A DNA stretch of 64,000 bases. Source: Typha latifolia. Its lineage: Eukaryota > Streptophyta > Magnoliopsida > Poales > Typhaceae. The DNA is taken from positions 9,426,280-9,490,279 of the forward strand of contig CM034108.1 in the NCBI GenBank assembly GCA_019914945.1, in the 5' to 3' direction. Position 1 is the first letter of the stretch, and every line of letters begins with the position of its first letter. The translations under genes were made by a program, and so were the position numbers. The notes under the pieces were generated by a model. It did no database searches, had not been told where the DNA came from, and saw only the letters and a program-made list of their open reading frames with translations. Shown one piece after another: positions 32,101 to 63,589 of this stretch.

Positions 32101-35036
32101 AAGAATACGGTAACACTTCTTTTTATTCCTACAGTGGCATCCTTGAGCCTTCCCAAGTAAAATCAGAACATCATTTGCTTCTCTAAGTACATTGATCAAT
32201 TTTATGTTGTTGAAGGTACCGAGGAGATGACAGATGTCATTGAACACATTCTTCATGTTTTTGTCCCCTTTGTTGGTTTTGAGGGCATTTATAAGTTGGA
32301 GTGAATCAGACTCCACCGAGAGTCTCTGAATAGCCAAGCCCTTAGCTTGTTCAAGCGCCTTGCGAAGTGCCCACGCTTCAACAAACAGGATCGTAGTGCA
32401 TCGAACAGTGGCACCACCTGCCAGTAAGATATCAGAGTCAGCGTCCCTAAAAAGCCAACCTTCTCCACCCTGACCAGAAGAGTGGTCAAAGGATCCGTCA
32501 CAGTTAAGTTTGATCCAGTTGTGCTGGGGCGAAGACCACCCGATCAAGGATAGAGGAGCAGGCTTTTTGGGGATAGTTGCCATGGAAGGCTTGAAATAGC
32601 CCATAGTCATAGAGACAATGTTGCGCCAACAAACATAAGAGGATATATTTGGTGAATTGAAGCGAGCAAGGTTGCAGTTTTTTCAGAGTTGCCAAAAAGA
32701 GTTGGCAATAATCGAGAGAATGAAAATCTTATGTTGATTAGGGAGGTTATCGCCCTCCTTAAGTCGGTTGCCACCCAACCAATTGCCATTAAAGGTTAGG
32801 CGAATACCAAAGGTAGTCATGTTGAGATCCCAAATTTGCTTAGCAAAATTGCACTGTAAGAAAATATGGGCAGCCGTCTCAATATCCTTAGCACAAATGT
32901 TATAGAGAGGCGAATTAGGCATTCCATAGATAATGAGCCTGGCCTTGGAAGGCAAACGGTTCCAAGTGAGCTTCTAGAGGAAGGTACGAATACGAGGCGC
33001 AATTGGCAATTTCTAGATAGCGGTCCAAATAGGTTTATCCTCGGTGACTGAGGTGGGTTGATCTATAAGAAGGGAATAGGCATTTTTGACAGTGGCCTGA
33101 CCCCGAAGGTCATCGGCCCAAACCCAAGAGTCCTGGATAGGGTAACGAGGTAGGTGAATTTGTTGAATCCTATCGGAAAGGATAGGGCCAAACTAGTGAC
33201 AGGTTCTATCGACATGTCAGGTGCCTCTTTGAATTAATCTAGCCACTTTCTTGTTCCCAAAACTTACAGTCATATTTAAGTAAGTGGGCTTCATAGCCAG
33301 TGACATAGTGAAAAGCCAAGGGTCATGCATAATAGAAGTAGAGTTTTCATTGCTAATGTTCTTATAGAAACCCTCTTTCAGATCAGTACTAGTAGTAAGG
33401 ATATGCTTATACATACTTGAAGAGCCTCTAGACCGACTTTTCCTGCCCCAAAGCTTTAGGAGACCATACTTGTTTTTTATCAACTGGACCCATAAGAAAT
33501 TGCGGTTATTAAGCATATTATAGATTTTAGGGTTCATGAAATCTATCCGAGCCAATCTAAGGTTCCTTATATTAAGGCCACCTTGGACTTTAGGCGAGTT
33601 AACAGTGTGCCAATTAATTAAATGACTACCTTTGGTATCCCCCTTAGCCTAGAGAAAGGCCTCGACCTTCTTCTCAATATCATCAACAGTACTCAGGGGC
33701 ATAACCGAATTACTAAAATTAAAGCTAGGGAGGGCATTTATACTAGAGTTAATAAGAGTGAGCCGCCCAGCTTGGGACAAAAAAGATTTTCTCCATCCAG
33801 CAAGCTTAGTAGTGACCCTATTAATCATACCAGCATAGTCCCTCAATCGAAGCCTATTAGGCGACATATCAGTACCAAGGTACTGAAAGGGAAAGTTGCC
33901 ATGAGAAACATTAAGAGAAGTCCTAATATCTCTACTAAGTGTTGGCCTAGTCCAAGAAGGAACATAGAAGGATTTAGCAAGATTAACCTTTTGGTTGGAG
34001 ATGGCCCCATACTTACCAAGCACCTCCTTTATAATAGCACAGTGATTCACAGTGGCTTTGGTAACAATGATTAAGTCATCAGCATATATTAAATGATAAA
34101 TATTAACTGATGAGCTGAAAGGGAAGCCAGCAAGGCTAATGACATGCATTTTAGAATTCAGTATAATAGAAAATTTTGGGAGACTAAGATGAAGCTATAA
34201 AGGGATAAGGGGTCACCTTGGCGAATCCCACATAACCCCTCCGTCTATTTCGACTTGTCCTCCATTAACCGGAAAGCATGCTTAACAGTGGAGATACAAG
34301 CCTTAATCCAATTAATCCAAGTAGACGGTAAATTTATTTTTTTTAAAAACAGTCAAGATAGCGTCCCAATATAAACGATCGTATGCTTTTTTCATATCAA
34401 ATTTGATAATCATATAAGGATCATTTAACAATTTATACTCAATGGAATGAACCATCCCATGAACCAAGAGGATATTATCCCTAATGGATCAGCCAGCCAC
34501 GAAGGCTGATTGCTCAAGAGTAATGAGCCGCTCCAAAAAAAGGCTTTAGCCGAGTGGCTAACATCTTGGTCAAAAGCCTATAAGTAACATTACAAAGCGA
34601 AGTGAGACGAAATTCCGAGACCCTCAATAGGTTTGGCTTCTTTGGGATCAAGGCAATAAAGGTTTGGTTCCACAAGGGGGGTAGCTTGCCACTTAGCTAG
34701 AATTACCTCACGGCCTTGCACAGATCCTCCCTGATGTGATTCCAATATTGCCTATAGAATTAAGCATGGAAGCCATCAGGGCCAGGAGATTTGACAAGGG
34801 GCATACTTCACAGAGCAGACTTAATTTCTTTATCATTGAAAGGAGCAATCAACTCATCATGGCAATCAGAGGGAATGTGATTCAATCCCTCCCAGTTCTA
34901 GTCAGTAGTAGAAACATCCTTAGAACTGGTCCAAATTTTATGATAAAAATAGTAAAAGCATGCTTAAAACTTCAATGTGACTTATCCATTCACCGACATC
35001 AAGTAACAAGGAGTAGATAGAGTTGTTTCTGCACTT
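32100..35036 (-). pseudogene. Plant LINE (L1-type) ORF2 remnant: RT, zinc-binding region, RNase H
   Basis: Minus strand, read from 35036 down. The RT begins near 'KSPGPDGFHA' (about 34790) and 'CNVTYR' (about 34590), with the catalytic box YADD at 34075-34086. It continues through 'FQYLGTDMSPNRLRLRDY' and 'LAGWRKSFLSQAGRLTLI', then the reverse-transcriptase zinc-binding region (LPSKARLIIYGMPNS, ICAKDIETAAHIFLQC; 32690-32955). An RNase H domain of the plant LINE type ends it: KLNCDGSF, VEAWALRKALEQA, SVESDSLQLINAL (32130-32520). The last RNase H motif reads 'NDVLILLGKAQG' where NxxADxLAK is expected, so its fourth acidic residue appears lost. Stops and frameshifts throughout; the endonuclease is missing. 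Confidence 0.85.
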
Positions 35037-36013
35037 AATCAATATTGAGTTTGGGGCCGGATACCGTAGTCCAACATTGTGGATGATATTCGAAGTTCAG
35101 ATGGATGATTGTGATAATGAGAGATATGTGTATTATATCTGCCTTTGACATATATGATTATTTAGTGGTTGGCGTGCATCATGCATCATCATTGATGTGA
35201 CTAGTATTATTGGATCATAATTGTTATACATGATATGTTGTTATATTTAGTGAGGTTATATAGTAATTTCATCATGTGATATATTTTTCATTGATGATAT
35301 AATATGCTCATTCATGAGAATTGATTTTATTCATATATATGTCATTGATGATACATATATACATGCTCACACATGGCATCATGCTGCTTTCTGATTCATA
35401 TTATCCAGTACATGATTTACTCTCTATTTGGCATCACTAATTCGGGGTAAGGTCTATTCCATGAGCATTTTGCTCATGACTCTCTTTATTTCTTTTCTAA
35501 CCCCCTCAGATATGTGGTACATGATAGCGACTTGAGATATCTTGAAAAGATATTTTAGAGCGATGATGAAGTGAGCTATAGATACGAGACGGTATTGATG
35601 ATAGTTTATATAGAAATTGAGCTATACTAGTATTTGATATTTGTATTCTTTTGTATTAGACGATGATTTGTATAATACAGGTCGAATCATAGTGTACTCT
35701 TATATTAGTTATTTTAGTTGTACCTTGATGGTTTGTTGTGGCCTGTGTAGGTCCTACTAGATTACATAGTGGTCTAGTGTATATTATTGTGAACTTGGAT
35801 ATTCATATGTTAACAAGTTTATTTGGTTAATAGTATGATTTATTTGGTGGTAGATTATGTGATCATGGATAGGTTAACATGTTTTATTTGATGATGTCAT
35901 AATTATATGTGCACACGAGAGTATCTGTGCGTAACGAGTCTCGCCCGACCTATCTCATGCGCCGCGCGTGCTGTGTGGGCGTGCACGTGCTTGTACCGGG
36001 CGAGGGCGTTTCA
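35037..36013 (+). mobile_element. Family T LTR 3' fragment inside the LINE
   Basis: Corresponds to about 9175-10137 of the intact family T copy ('TTGAGTTTGGGGCCG', 'GGTCGAATCATAG', 'GTGGCCTGTG'), ending GAGGGCGTTTCA at 36013, a decayed GGGGGCGTTACA. Its 5' two thirds are gone. It sits between the LINE RT and the LINE ORF1 start, exactly where the endonuclease domain should be. Confidence 0.75.
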
Positions 36014-36309
36014 ATGCTAATGCTGGTTGCTCTCACAGGAGTACCTTGAGCCACTGTGACCCACGATCTGGTCAGGTTAGGCGTCGAGGAAGATGGACAA
36101 GAGGCTGCAGAGGGCAAGCTATTGTTGTGGTCATTTGCTATGATGTCGACCAGCTGGGGCGGAACCAAAGTTGTTCCATCAGTTAAACTAGAGGGACTTG
36201 GGGAGGGAGCCAAAGCAGGAGAGTGGCCCATGTTTCCATTAGAGGGAATAGGGAGAGAGGGAGCCAGGGAGGGAGAGACCTTAGGAAGGGCCGCCTCTCT
36301 CGAGGCCAT
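36014..36309 (-). pseudogene. LINE ORF1 N-terminal fragment
   Basis: Minus-strand frame starting ATG at 36309. Pro/Ser-rich N-terminus (PSLAPSLPIPSNG, SPALAPSPSPSS) followed by 'RSWVTVAQGTP', which resembles the 'SWA'-type segment that opens the conserved part of plant LINE ORF1 (nucleic-acid-binding) proteins. It is cut at 36014 by the family T fragment, so the zinc knuckle is missing. Same strand as, and upstream of, the ORF2 remnant. Assignment rests on position and composition more than on motif. Confidence 0.55.
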
Positions 36310-36409
36310 AGGCTTGGGACCAAGGAATCAAATCGCCACTAGATCGCTAGTTGCAGCTTTATTATATCGAAATTTTACTCTACTTCTTTTTCGTGTGTCC
36401 CATTAGCAG

Positions 36410-36761
36410 TTATTGGGACACTAAGAAGCAAAAGAGCAAAGTCAAAAGGAAAAAAAAATTCTTGACTTAAAAAGAAAAATCAAAATAGGCTCAATTGCCA
36501 AAAATGAAAACCAAGTTTATTTATCAAACTAATGCAATATTTGCTAAGAAACAACTAAGTAGATTTCTCTTAAAATTGCTCTCAAAGAAAATGGTATATA
36601 ATATCAACTCTCTCCATCAATAAGTTCTATTAATTTTAAGACCTTCAGAATAGTAAAACAAATATTAATTCTAGATATATATGCAAATATTAATTCTAGA
36701 AGGGGCATAAAAATAAATAAAGGATTTTTGAATGGTATACACGCAAAAAAGACTATTTTTT
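36410..36761. other. Intergenic, AT-rich
   Basis: No gene, no clear repeat apart from 'CAAATATTAATTCTAGA' twice (about 36659 and 36684). Confidence 0.45.
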
Positions 36762-36764
36762 TTA

Positions 36765-37667
36765 GGCTTGATTGCATTTTACTCTCATGTACTTTGATTC
36801 GATATCACCTTGCCCCTTTGCACTATAATAACGTACAAATATCCCCATGGACTTTTGAAAAGCTACTGCTAAACTCTCTTTTGAAAAGCTTATGAGTTAA
36901 AACTTAGCTTAACTACACTTTTCTCCTTATATTTTGACTCAGTATCACTTTGCTCATTATACTATAAAAGCGTACAAATATCCCCTTAGACTTTTCAAAA
37001 ACTACAAACCCAATGCCTTTAATGGATACCCTAAAATACATTTCTATCCCTCTCTTGCTGGAGGAAAATATTAGGGTTTATTAGCTGATAATATAAAATT
37101 ACCTATCTACCCTTACCTACTACCGATTGGGAATAATTCTTTTTCCCTTCTTCTTCCCTTCTTGTCTCATTTTTTTTCTTCTTCCTCTCTTCTTTCTCTT
37201 TAATCTGCCAATCTAATTCCCATATACAACTTTTCTCTCAACTTTGAAGGATGTCAAGGTATAACTCACACACTAAAGAAGACATATGATGCTAGACATG
37301 TTGGGTATTTGGTGTTGCTGTTGTTTGTGCTAAAAGCCATGTGGGGGAAAATGTAGAGAGATAGGATGGAAAAATTTATTAGGACTTAAGGAAGGAAATT
37401 GGTTAGGAAAGAAGAGTTTAATGGTTCATCCTAAGAAAGGAGTTAAGGGCAAAATTGTCTAATTTTTTTTGCTTCCATGAGAGTAATTTTATCTATCTGA
37501 AAATAACATGCTATTAACGTACTTGGAACATGAGTTTTAATTCATTGGAAGGCTAATATATAGGTTTAGTTGTAGCTTTTTCAAAAGTCTAGAGATATTT
37601 GTATGTTTTTATAAAGTGTTAAGTGATACCGAGTCAAAATACAAGGGGGGTAAAGTATAATTAAGCC
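36765..37667. mobile_element. TIR element, 903 bp, TTA flanks (PIF/Harbinger-like MITE)
   Basis: Ends GGCTTGATTGCATTTTACTC (36765) and its complement ...AAGTATAATTAAGCC (37667); the inverted similarity runs ~110 bp ('GATATCACCTTGCCC', 'GTACAAATATCCCCATGGAC' against 37570-37650). Flanked by TTA on both sides (36762-36764, 37668-37670), the 3-bp duplication typical of PIF/Harbinger elements. The left arm is duplicated in tandem (second copy 36905-37015). Non-coding centre. Superfamily is inferred from the TTA flanks only. Confidence 0.68.
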
Positions 37668-37689
37668 TTAAAGCTCACATGCTAAGCAA

Positions 37690-38285
37690 GTGAATAGTAT
37701 GTTAATTTCAGATATACTAAATTACTTTTATAAAGATCAAAACAATAATTTTTGAATAATTTTATCCTTATCTTTTTCCTTAGGCCGAACTGCAAAAAGT
37801 CTTCCCCTATTCTTTCTAAGCCATCTGTGTCCCTAAATTTATTTTTCCTATCTTCCTATATCTTCCCTACATAACTTCTAGTACAAGCAACAACAACACC
37901 AAAGGCATATGATATCTACATCTTCCCCTTGTGTTTTCTCCGTGAGTTATACCTTGACACCTTCAAAGTTAAAAAGGAAAAGCTCAAATAGAAGTTGTAG
38001 GAAGAGTAGTTGTAGATTAAATAGAAAGAAGAAGAGAAGAAGGGAAGAAGAGAAGAAGGGAAGAAGATTAGATAAGAAGAGAAGAGGAACACAAAGGTGA
38101 AGTAGGTAAAAATAAATATGTAATTTGAAGTTATCAGCTAATAAAATCTAATATTTTCTTCAATAATAGAGAGACAGAAATGTAATTTAGGGTATTTGTT
38201 AACGAGTCGTAGCTTTTCAAAAGTTTAAGAGAGTATTTGTACGACTTTATATTATATGGGCGCAAAGTGTACTTTACTTTTTTTT
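37690..38285. mobile_element. Related half TIR element next to the kinase promoter
   Basis: 38080-38280 matches the inner and right arm of the 36765-37667 element in reverse sense: 'TTATCAGCTAATAAAATCTAATATTTTCTTC', 'AATTTAGGGTATTTG', 'AGCTTTTCAAAAGTTTAAG', 'GCGCAAAGTGTACTTTAC'. No matching left arm was found. A GAAGAAGAG-rich stretch lies at 38025-38085. The element ends about 20 bases before the GC-richer leader of the kinase gene. Confidence 0.55.
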
Positions 38286-38627
38286 TATCATTTAGAACAA
38301 TCGGCGCGGATCTAAACCCGAAAACCGGATCCGGAACTCGAATTCACCCCAAGCCATTTGGCATGTTTGATGTAGCAGATTTAGACCCCCGAGTACTCTC
38401 TTTTTCTCCCTATCGGTGGAGATCTCTCCGTTCCATTTCTGTTCTCCTCGATCGCTTCCTTCCTCCGACCTACCAACGACTGTGTAGATCCGGATCCCAC
38501 CCGTCTCCCTTGGAAGGGAAGCGACTTCGAGACTCATGGAGGTTGTTGGGTCGGAGTTGCCGTAAGTTTGAGGCTGTTGGAGGTAGAAGGCAAGGTTAAA
38601 TTGTTGGGGTATTCGTCTGTGTCCAAT
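38240..38627 (+). promoter_or_regulatory. Kinase core promoter and 5' leader (predicted)
   Basis: An AT-rich 'TTTATATTATATGGG' (about 38245-38258) is the best TATA-like sequence. GC content rises sharply at ~38300 and the leader is CT-rich (38395-38475: 'CTCTCTTTTTCTCCC', 'CTCCGTTCC'), common in plant 5' UTRs. ATG triplets before the predicted start (38363, 38536) make it a leader with upstream frames. The transcription start is inferred; I saw no direct marker for it. Confidence 0.45.
38536..38565 (+). other. Short upstream ORF, 9 codons
   Basis: ATG at 38536 with G at +4, stop TAA at 38563-38565, 62 bases before the kinase ATG. Peptide MEVVGSELP. It overlaps a strong donor-like GTAAGT at 38562, so the same bases could instead be a 5' UTR splice site, but I see no convincing acceptor before 38628. 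A longer upstream frame (from ATG 38363 to TAA 38597) overlaps it in another frame. Confidence 0.4.
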
Positions 38628-58589
<19,962 letters not shown>

Positions 58590-58915
58590 AGAGGGACCAC
58601 AAGAGCTGATATAGTTGTTTCCTGTTTGTTTACAATGTATAATTAATCGAGTGTATATATCATCTAAATTTTTTCCTTTTCTCTAATGTTCACCAGCTTT
58701 TAGATGCCCTTCATGCTATTCTGTTGTATTTTAATGTTCGTGAAACTCGACACTACCAATTCAATTTTCAACTATAATTTTGCAACATCGTTGCCTTTTA
58801 AAAGGCTACCAAAAGAACTGCCCTTCATGTTATAACTTTATATTCTCAGGAATTTCTCAGAGAAGCAACTAAGAGTACAAAGGGACATTCTAAACGGAAA
58901 ATCCCATCAAATAAA
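58590..58915 (+). terminator. Kinase 3' UTR and candidate poly(A) signals
   Basis: AT-rich sequence after the stop, with U-rich and TGTA-type elements at 58620-58670 ('TGTTTGTTTACAATGTATAA') and a canonical AATAAA at 58910-58915. Plant poly(A) signals are loose, so the true end may be earlier. Confidence 0.4.
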
Positions 58916-60325
58916 GCTTACCATGATACCAGTAGCGTAGTTAGTTATGTAGCTCTTGTATTGAACTTCCCAGGTTGATGGTTACAGATAATGTGATCAT
59001 CTTGGACATGGATTTATTTTATTTTTCTTTCTGTTAAGAAAATTTAAATTGATGTTCATCTAATACTTTGGAGAGAGCTAATGTCCTGATCTTATGGGTT
59101 ATCAGAGCTTCCAACTTTTCTTAAGTACAGATCTAGTCACTTGGCCTTTCCAGAATTGTTGCATTAATTTGCTAGTGGGTTTAGAAATACTTTGAGGATT
59201 TCTTATTGGTGTTACTTTTCTTTACAGGTTGACCTTAAAAAGAGGGAAATTTGCATATGATTGTAGTTTACATTGATTTCTTTTAGCGAAATTGTAGTTT
59301 ACTTCTTAGATTTATATTATTTATAAATTAGTCCTATGATTTAGTAAATATATGTAGAAAATATTATGTTAGTTAAATTTAACTAAACCTCTGGATTAAA
59401 TTAATTATACTAAGAAGATTGTAAAATATTATCAACTAATTTATCTTTATTCAACTTGTACTGCTCAACTCAACCAAACTAAACCTAGTTAACTAAATTT
59501 AACCTAATTAAACCTGATCAACTAAACCCAACCAACCCTTCTCCATCATTTGATCTAAACCTAACCCATCTACGTTGTCGTCCTCACTTAACACTCTCGT
59601 TTTCATCATCTCCATGTAATACTCCTCCCTCATTCCCTCCTCATCCTCACCTAACCCTTTCCTCTCCCTAATCATTTCATCCTCCCTTCTTCCCTCTTAC
59701 CTCTTGCGGTAGACGTATTCAAATTGTTCTCTCATTTTCTCATTGTTCTTTGGTGACGAGTGGTAGACTGAGTAGTAAAGGGCGAAGAGGAATTTTTCAT
59801 CATTTCCTGAGTTAGGTTTTTGTTTTATGTTGGTATTTATCTGAGTTTTGTTCTCCCATTTGGGACTTTTAGGATAATTAGAGAATTCGATAAATTTTGG
59901 AGGATAAAAGAGTGTTTTCTCCCAATTTGTAATCTGCCGCTAGCTTAAGTATGGGAGAGTAAAGTCCGATGAGACTCAAGACGGTGAAATCAATGAAGCC
60001 CAAGATGATGATTGAGAGAAAAAGAGAGTAGAAGGGCATTTTAGTCATTATAAAAATAAAAAAATATCTACTTGACAAAATATTCCCCAAAATATTCCCA
60101 TTTTATGCTGTATGCCCGAATTAAATATAACCTAGGTGTTTCTTTTGCACATATTTGCTAAATTATAGAACACGAATTGTAAATAGTGAAAATATAGGGT
60201 GTGAATCACAATTCGTTAAAAGACAAGGTGTAAGGTGTTATATAAAAATTTCCCTAAAAAGAAAGATCAACCTAATGTAGTTTGTCCTAATCCTATTTGT
60301 ACTCCCAAGTCTCTCCTCTATTTAC
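58916..60325. other. Intergenic sequence downstream of the kinase
   Basis: No gene. At 59450-59560 words of the form 'AACTAAACC(T/C)A' and 'AACCTAATTAAACC' repeat imperfectly, followed by a CCTC-rich patch (59570-59710). Otherwise AT-rich. Confidence 0.5.
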
Positions 60326-60328
60326 TTA

Positions 60329-61374
60329 GGCTGTGTTCACTTATGAAATAAGGCTAGAATATAAATTACTATTCTAATTTTTAATACTAGAAGAAGAAAG
60401 TTAATATTAGTATAAATTATTCTAATATTACTTCAGTAGTACTAGGATAATGAGTAATAATTATATTTGATGTGACATAAAGTTAATACTAAAGTATTAA
60501 AAGATAATGAAACTATATTGGGAAATTGGTGATATTTTGAACCAAATAATAAAATACCATTAAGTATATATAAAAGTAGTAGTAGTAAGTAGTATTTTTT
60601 TGAAATAATATAAAATTTTTACAACTGTAAATTTAAAATACTCTATATACTTGCACTATGAGGAAATAACGATACATTGGAGTAATGTAGAATTATAAGC
60701 CCGCACTATTGTGAAATAATCTCGGACTCTATGTAAAATAATTATGCACTATAGGAAAATAAGGAGGCATTACGGGGGTAATGTAGGATTGTAAGCTCGC
60801 ATTGTGATAAAAGAGTGTGGGCTTAACATTTTTTACTTCATTTTTGCAAAATTTATTAGTAAAAAAAAAGATAGAATCTCAACTATAGGTGAGATGAACA
60901 ATATTTAAAATAGAAGAGAGAGAAAATCTAAACTGTAGTTGAGATGATTGATATTTAAGAAAAGAGATAGTGGAGAGAGAGAGGGAATCTCAACTAAAGC
61001 TGAGGTGATGTGTAATTAAGTATTATCTAATCTATAGACAAAATAATAATTGTGGGTTATTATTAAATTTTTTTTTAAGTTATATAGAATAAAATGAGAG
61101 AGAATGATAAATTACTATACCAAAATAAGATAAGTTATTGTTGTTGTTGTTTAGTTTATATACCAGAATAATGAGGTTTATTCTAGAATAGCCTATTCCT
61201 ATTCTACAAATAACAAGGGCTTAATATCAACTTTATATTTAAATATAATTATTACTCCTTATACTAGTATTCAACTAAATAATAGAATATGTTATATTAG
61301 TATTAGCTCTTTTGATATTAAAAATTAAAAAATACTTCTTCTAGAATTAGCCTTATTTTATGTGAATGGGGGGC
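60329..61374. mobile_element. TIR element, ~1.05 kb, non-coding
   Basis: Left end 'GTGTTCACTTATGAAATAAGGCTAGAAT' region (60331) matches the complement of the right end 'AATTAGCCTTATTTTATGTGAATGG' (61345-61369); pairing continues with 'CTAGAAGAAG' (60389) and 'CTTCTTCTAG' (61336). The interior has imperfect ~35-bp units around 'GCATTA..GTAATGTAG' (60640-60810). Shares words with 1-650. No clear target duplication and no coding frame. Confidence 0.6.
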
Positions 61375-61572
61375 TTTAAATCTTAGGTTAGATAGAGAAT
61401 GATTTTTCTCGTGTATTTTTTTGTGTGTGTGTGATCTACACAATGAAATCAATGGGATCTTTGTTGATGTTGCTCATATTAGGTGAACCATGTAAAATCT
61501 TATTTCTCTTAGATAATTGATTTATAATTTTCTTTGTGTTTTGTTTACCTTGACTCTCACGTTATTCTCAAC
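61375..61572 (+). repeat. Possible end of a Copia 5' LTR and decayed primer site
   Basis: The sequence before the Copia gag frame ends in 'CTCAACAACTAGCATCAAAGC' spanning 61569-61589, where TAGCATCAAAGC is three mismatches from the usual TGGTATCAGAGC primer site. The upstream LTR boundary cannot be set because the TIR element adjoins at 61374. Confidence 0.4.
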
Positions 61573-61599
61573 AACTAGCATCAAAGCAATGTTATAGAT

Positions 61600-63199
61600 T
61601 AAGTGGGAGCTTTGAAGGATGAAAAGTTGAGAATTAAGAAGTTAAATGGCACAAATTTTGGATTCTAGAAGACATATTAAGTATTATCTTTATTAGAGAG
61701 ATCTTTATCTACTACTCAGAGGAAAAGCCAAAAGGCTAGAGGACGAGCGATAAAGACATGATGGTTTTTAATTGAAAAGCACTTGGAACGGTGTGCCTCA
61801 CCCTAGTAAATTTGGTGACTATCAATATTTTCGAAGAGAACAACTTCAAATTTGATGACCGCATTATCTAGGATCTATGAGAAATTGTTGACATTGAACA
61901 AAGTCTTCATGATGAAAAAGCTATTCAACATGAAGATAGTTGAAGATGGAAGCTTTTCAAAACTTCCAAACAAGCTCAATACCACCACTAATCAATTGAA
62001 CTCAATTGGCATTAAATTCGACAATGAGATTTATACACTATTGATTTTGTCATCACTACTAGAGAGTTGGAATAACCTAGTTATAGTTTTGAGCAACTTC
62101 TTAGGATCATGTGCTCTCAAGAATGATGATATAATAAATATTCTACTAAATGAGGAGATCTAAAGGAAGAATCGGGTAAAGTAGCGCAGGCAACACATAA
62201 TGTGGAGAGTAGAGACCGTTCGCAGAGTAGATCAAATAGCCATGAGAAAATTAAATCGAGGAGAAGTCAAAACATGCTAAAGACAAAGGAGACGGTTGTT
62301 AGCATTACAACAAGAAGGGCCATACTAGGCGCAATGACAATTACAAAAATCAGACGGATGGCACTACACATGATACTATGAGCTCTTAAAGTATCTATCT
62401 CGAATAACTTTGATTTTGTATTTGCATGGATAGACTGGATGATGGGTTACATATTCTAGAGCTTTTTTCCATGAGACTGTTAGAAGAACATCTCTATAAT
62501 TATGTCCAATATGATTTTGAACATGTATATTTTGGAGATGGAGAACTTTATAGCATCATTGACAAAGAAGATGTCTAGATCAATATGGTGAATGGTTGGA
62601 CCCTAAAATTGACCGATGGGGGGCATGCCCCTAACCTTAAAAGAAACCTCATATTTGTTGGATAGCTAACAATAGCAACTCAAATGATCTTCTTCACTAG
62701 TGATTCATGGAAAATTAGAAGAGGGTTTTGGCATTAACTTGTGGCAAGAAGGAAGGTATACTTTACGTGATTGAAGGTGTCATGTGTTCAATCTCTGTGG
62801 TAGAGTTTGATATAGATACATTTGTTATAACATTGCAGACTTGGACATGAGCGAGAATAAATGAAGATCATGCATTCTAATGGAAAACTCCTAGAGCTAA
62901 AGTCAATATATCTAGATTTTTGTGGATACTATGTTTATGAAAAATAGAAGAAAGTGAGCTCCACAAAGTAGTGATAAACACCACATCACAAAAACTTAGA
63001 GTTGGTCCATTCAAATGTTTTTGGACCAACCCAAGTATGCTCACTTCGTGGTTCTTCCTATTTTATTATATTCATAGATAATATTATTAGAAAGCTATGA
63101 GTTTATTTTTTTGAAAAAAAATCTAATGTGCTTGATGTCTTCAAGAAGTGAAAAGCTTTGATTGAAAATGAAACAAGTTTAAAGCTTAAGAGTTTGAGA
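61600..63199 (+). pseudogene. Copia retrotransposon remnant: gag, protease and integrase fragments
   Basis: Near the start 'KKLNGTNFG' resembles the 'FxGTNFxxW' opening of plant Copia gag. The 61852-62163 frame is a clear Copia gag (UBN2-like) segment: 'LFNMKIVEDGS', 'QLNSIGIKFDNE', 'LILSSLLESWNNLV', 'DIINILLNEE'. Decayed zinc-finger and protease regions follow to about 62650 ('KKPHIC' region before integrase). Then come integrase pieces 'GHMSENK' type near 62840, and 'LVHSNVFGPTQV', 'FIDNI', 'KSNVLDVFKK', 'ENETSLKLKSL' at 63000-63195, normally followed by the second catalytic Asp, which is missing. RT and RNase H are absent. Many stops. Confidence 0.75.
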
Positions 63200-63204
63200 T
63201 AGGG

Positions 63205-63480
63205 GTATAAAAGAGCTAAGCTTGATCGAGCCGGGCTCTGATCAAGCTTGGATTGAAATTAATTTCAAGCTTGGCTCTGTGACCAAGCTTAAATTTAAAT
63301 AATTTCAATTCGAGCTAATTTTGAGCTTATTTCAATCTCAAGCGTAGCTCGAGCTTAAATGAGTTGCTCAATTAACAATTTCAAGTCTTATCAATTCAAG
63401 CTAATTTCGAGCCTCAGCAAGCTTAAATTGATTTAGGCTTAAATCAAGCTTGAAATAAAACCTAATTCAACTATAAAGAT
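63205..63480. repeat. AAGCTT-rich imperfect repeat
   Basis: About ten copies of AAGCTT/GAGCTT-like words ('TCAAGCTTGG', 'TTTCGAGC', 'GAGCTTAAAT') in alternating orientation, a dispersed low-complexity repeat type common in plants. Non-coding. Confidence 0.55.
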
Positions 63481-63589
63481 ATAAAATTTACTAAAATAAA
63501 AATTACAAGCAATAAAAATAATTGTGTTAGTAAACTACAAGCAACCAATATATATATTTGGAAGAAAAATAAAGTTTTTGTCGGGGAGA

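Noticed and set aside
38237..38599. 120-residue plus-strand frame across the kinase leader
   Set aside because: It overlaps the 5' leader in a different frame, has no domain, and starts in transposon-derived sequence; its internal ATG (38363) is noted only as an upstream frame.
59878..60090. Minus-strand 70-residue hydrophobic frame
   Set aside because: AT-driven composition, no homology motif, isolated.
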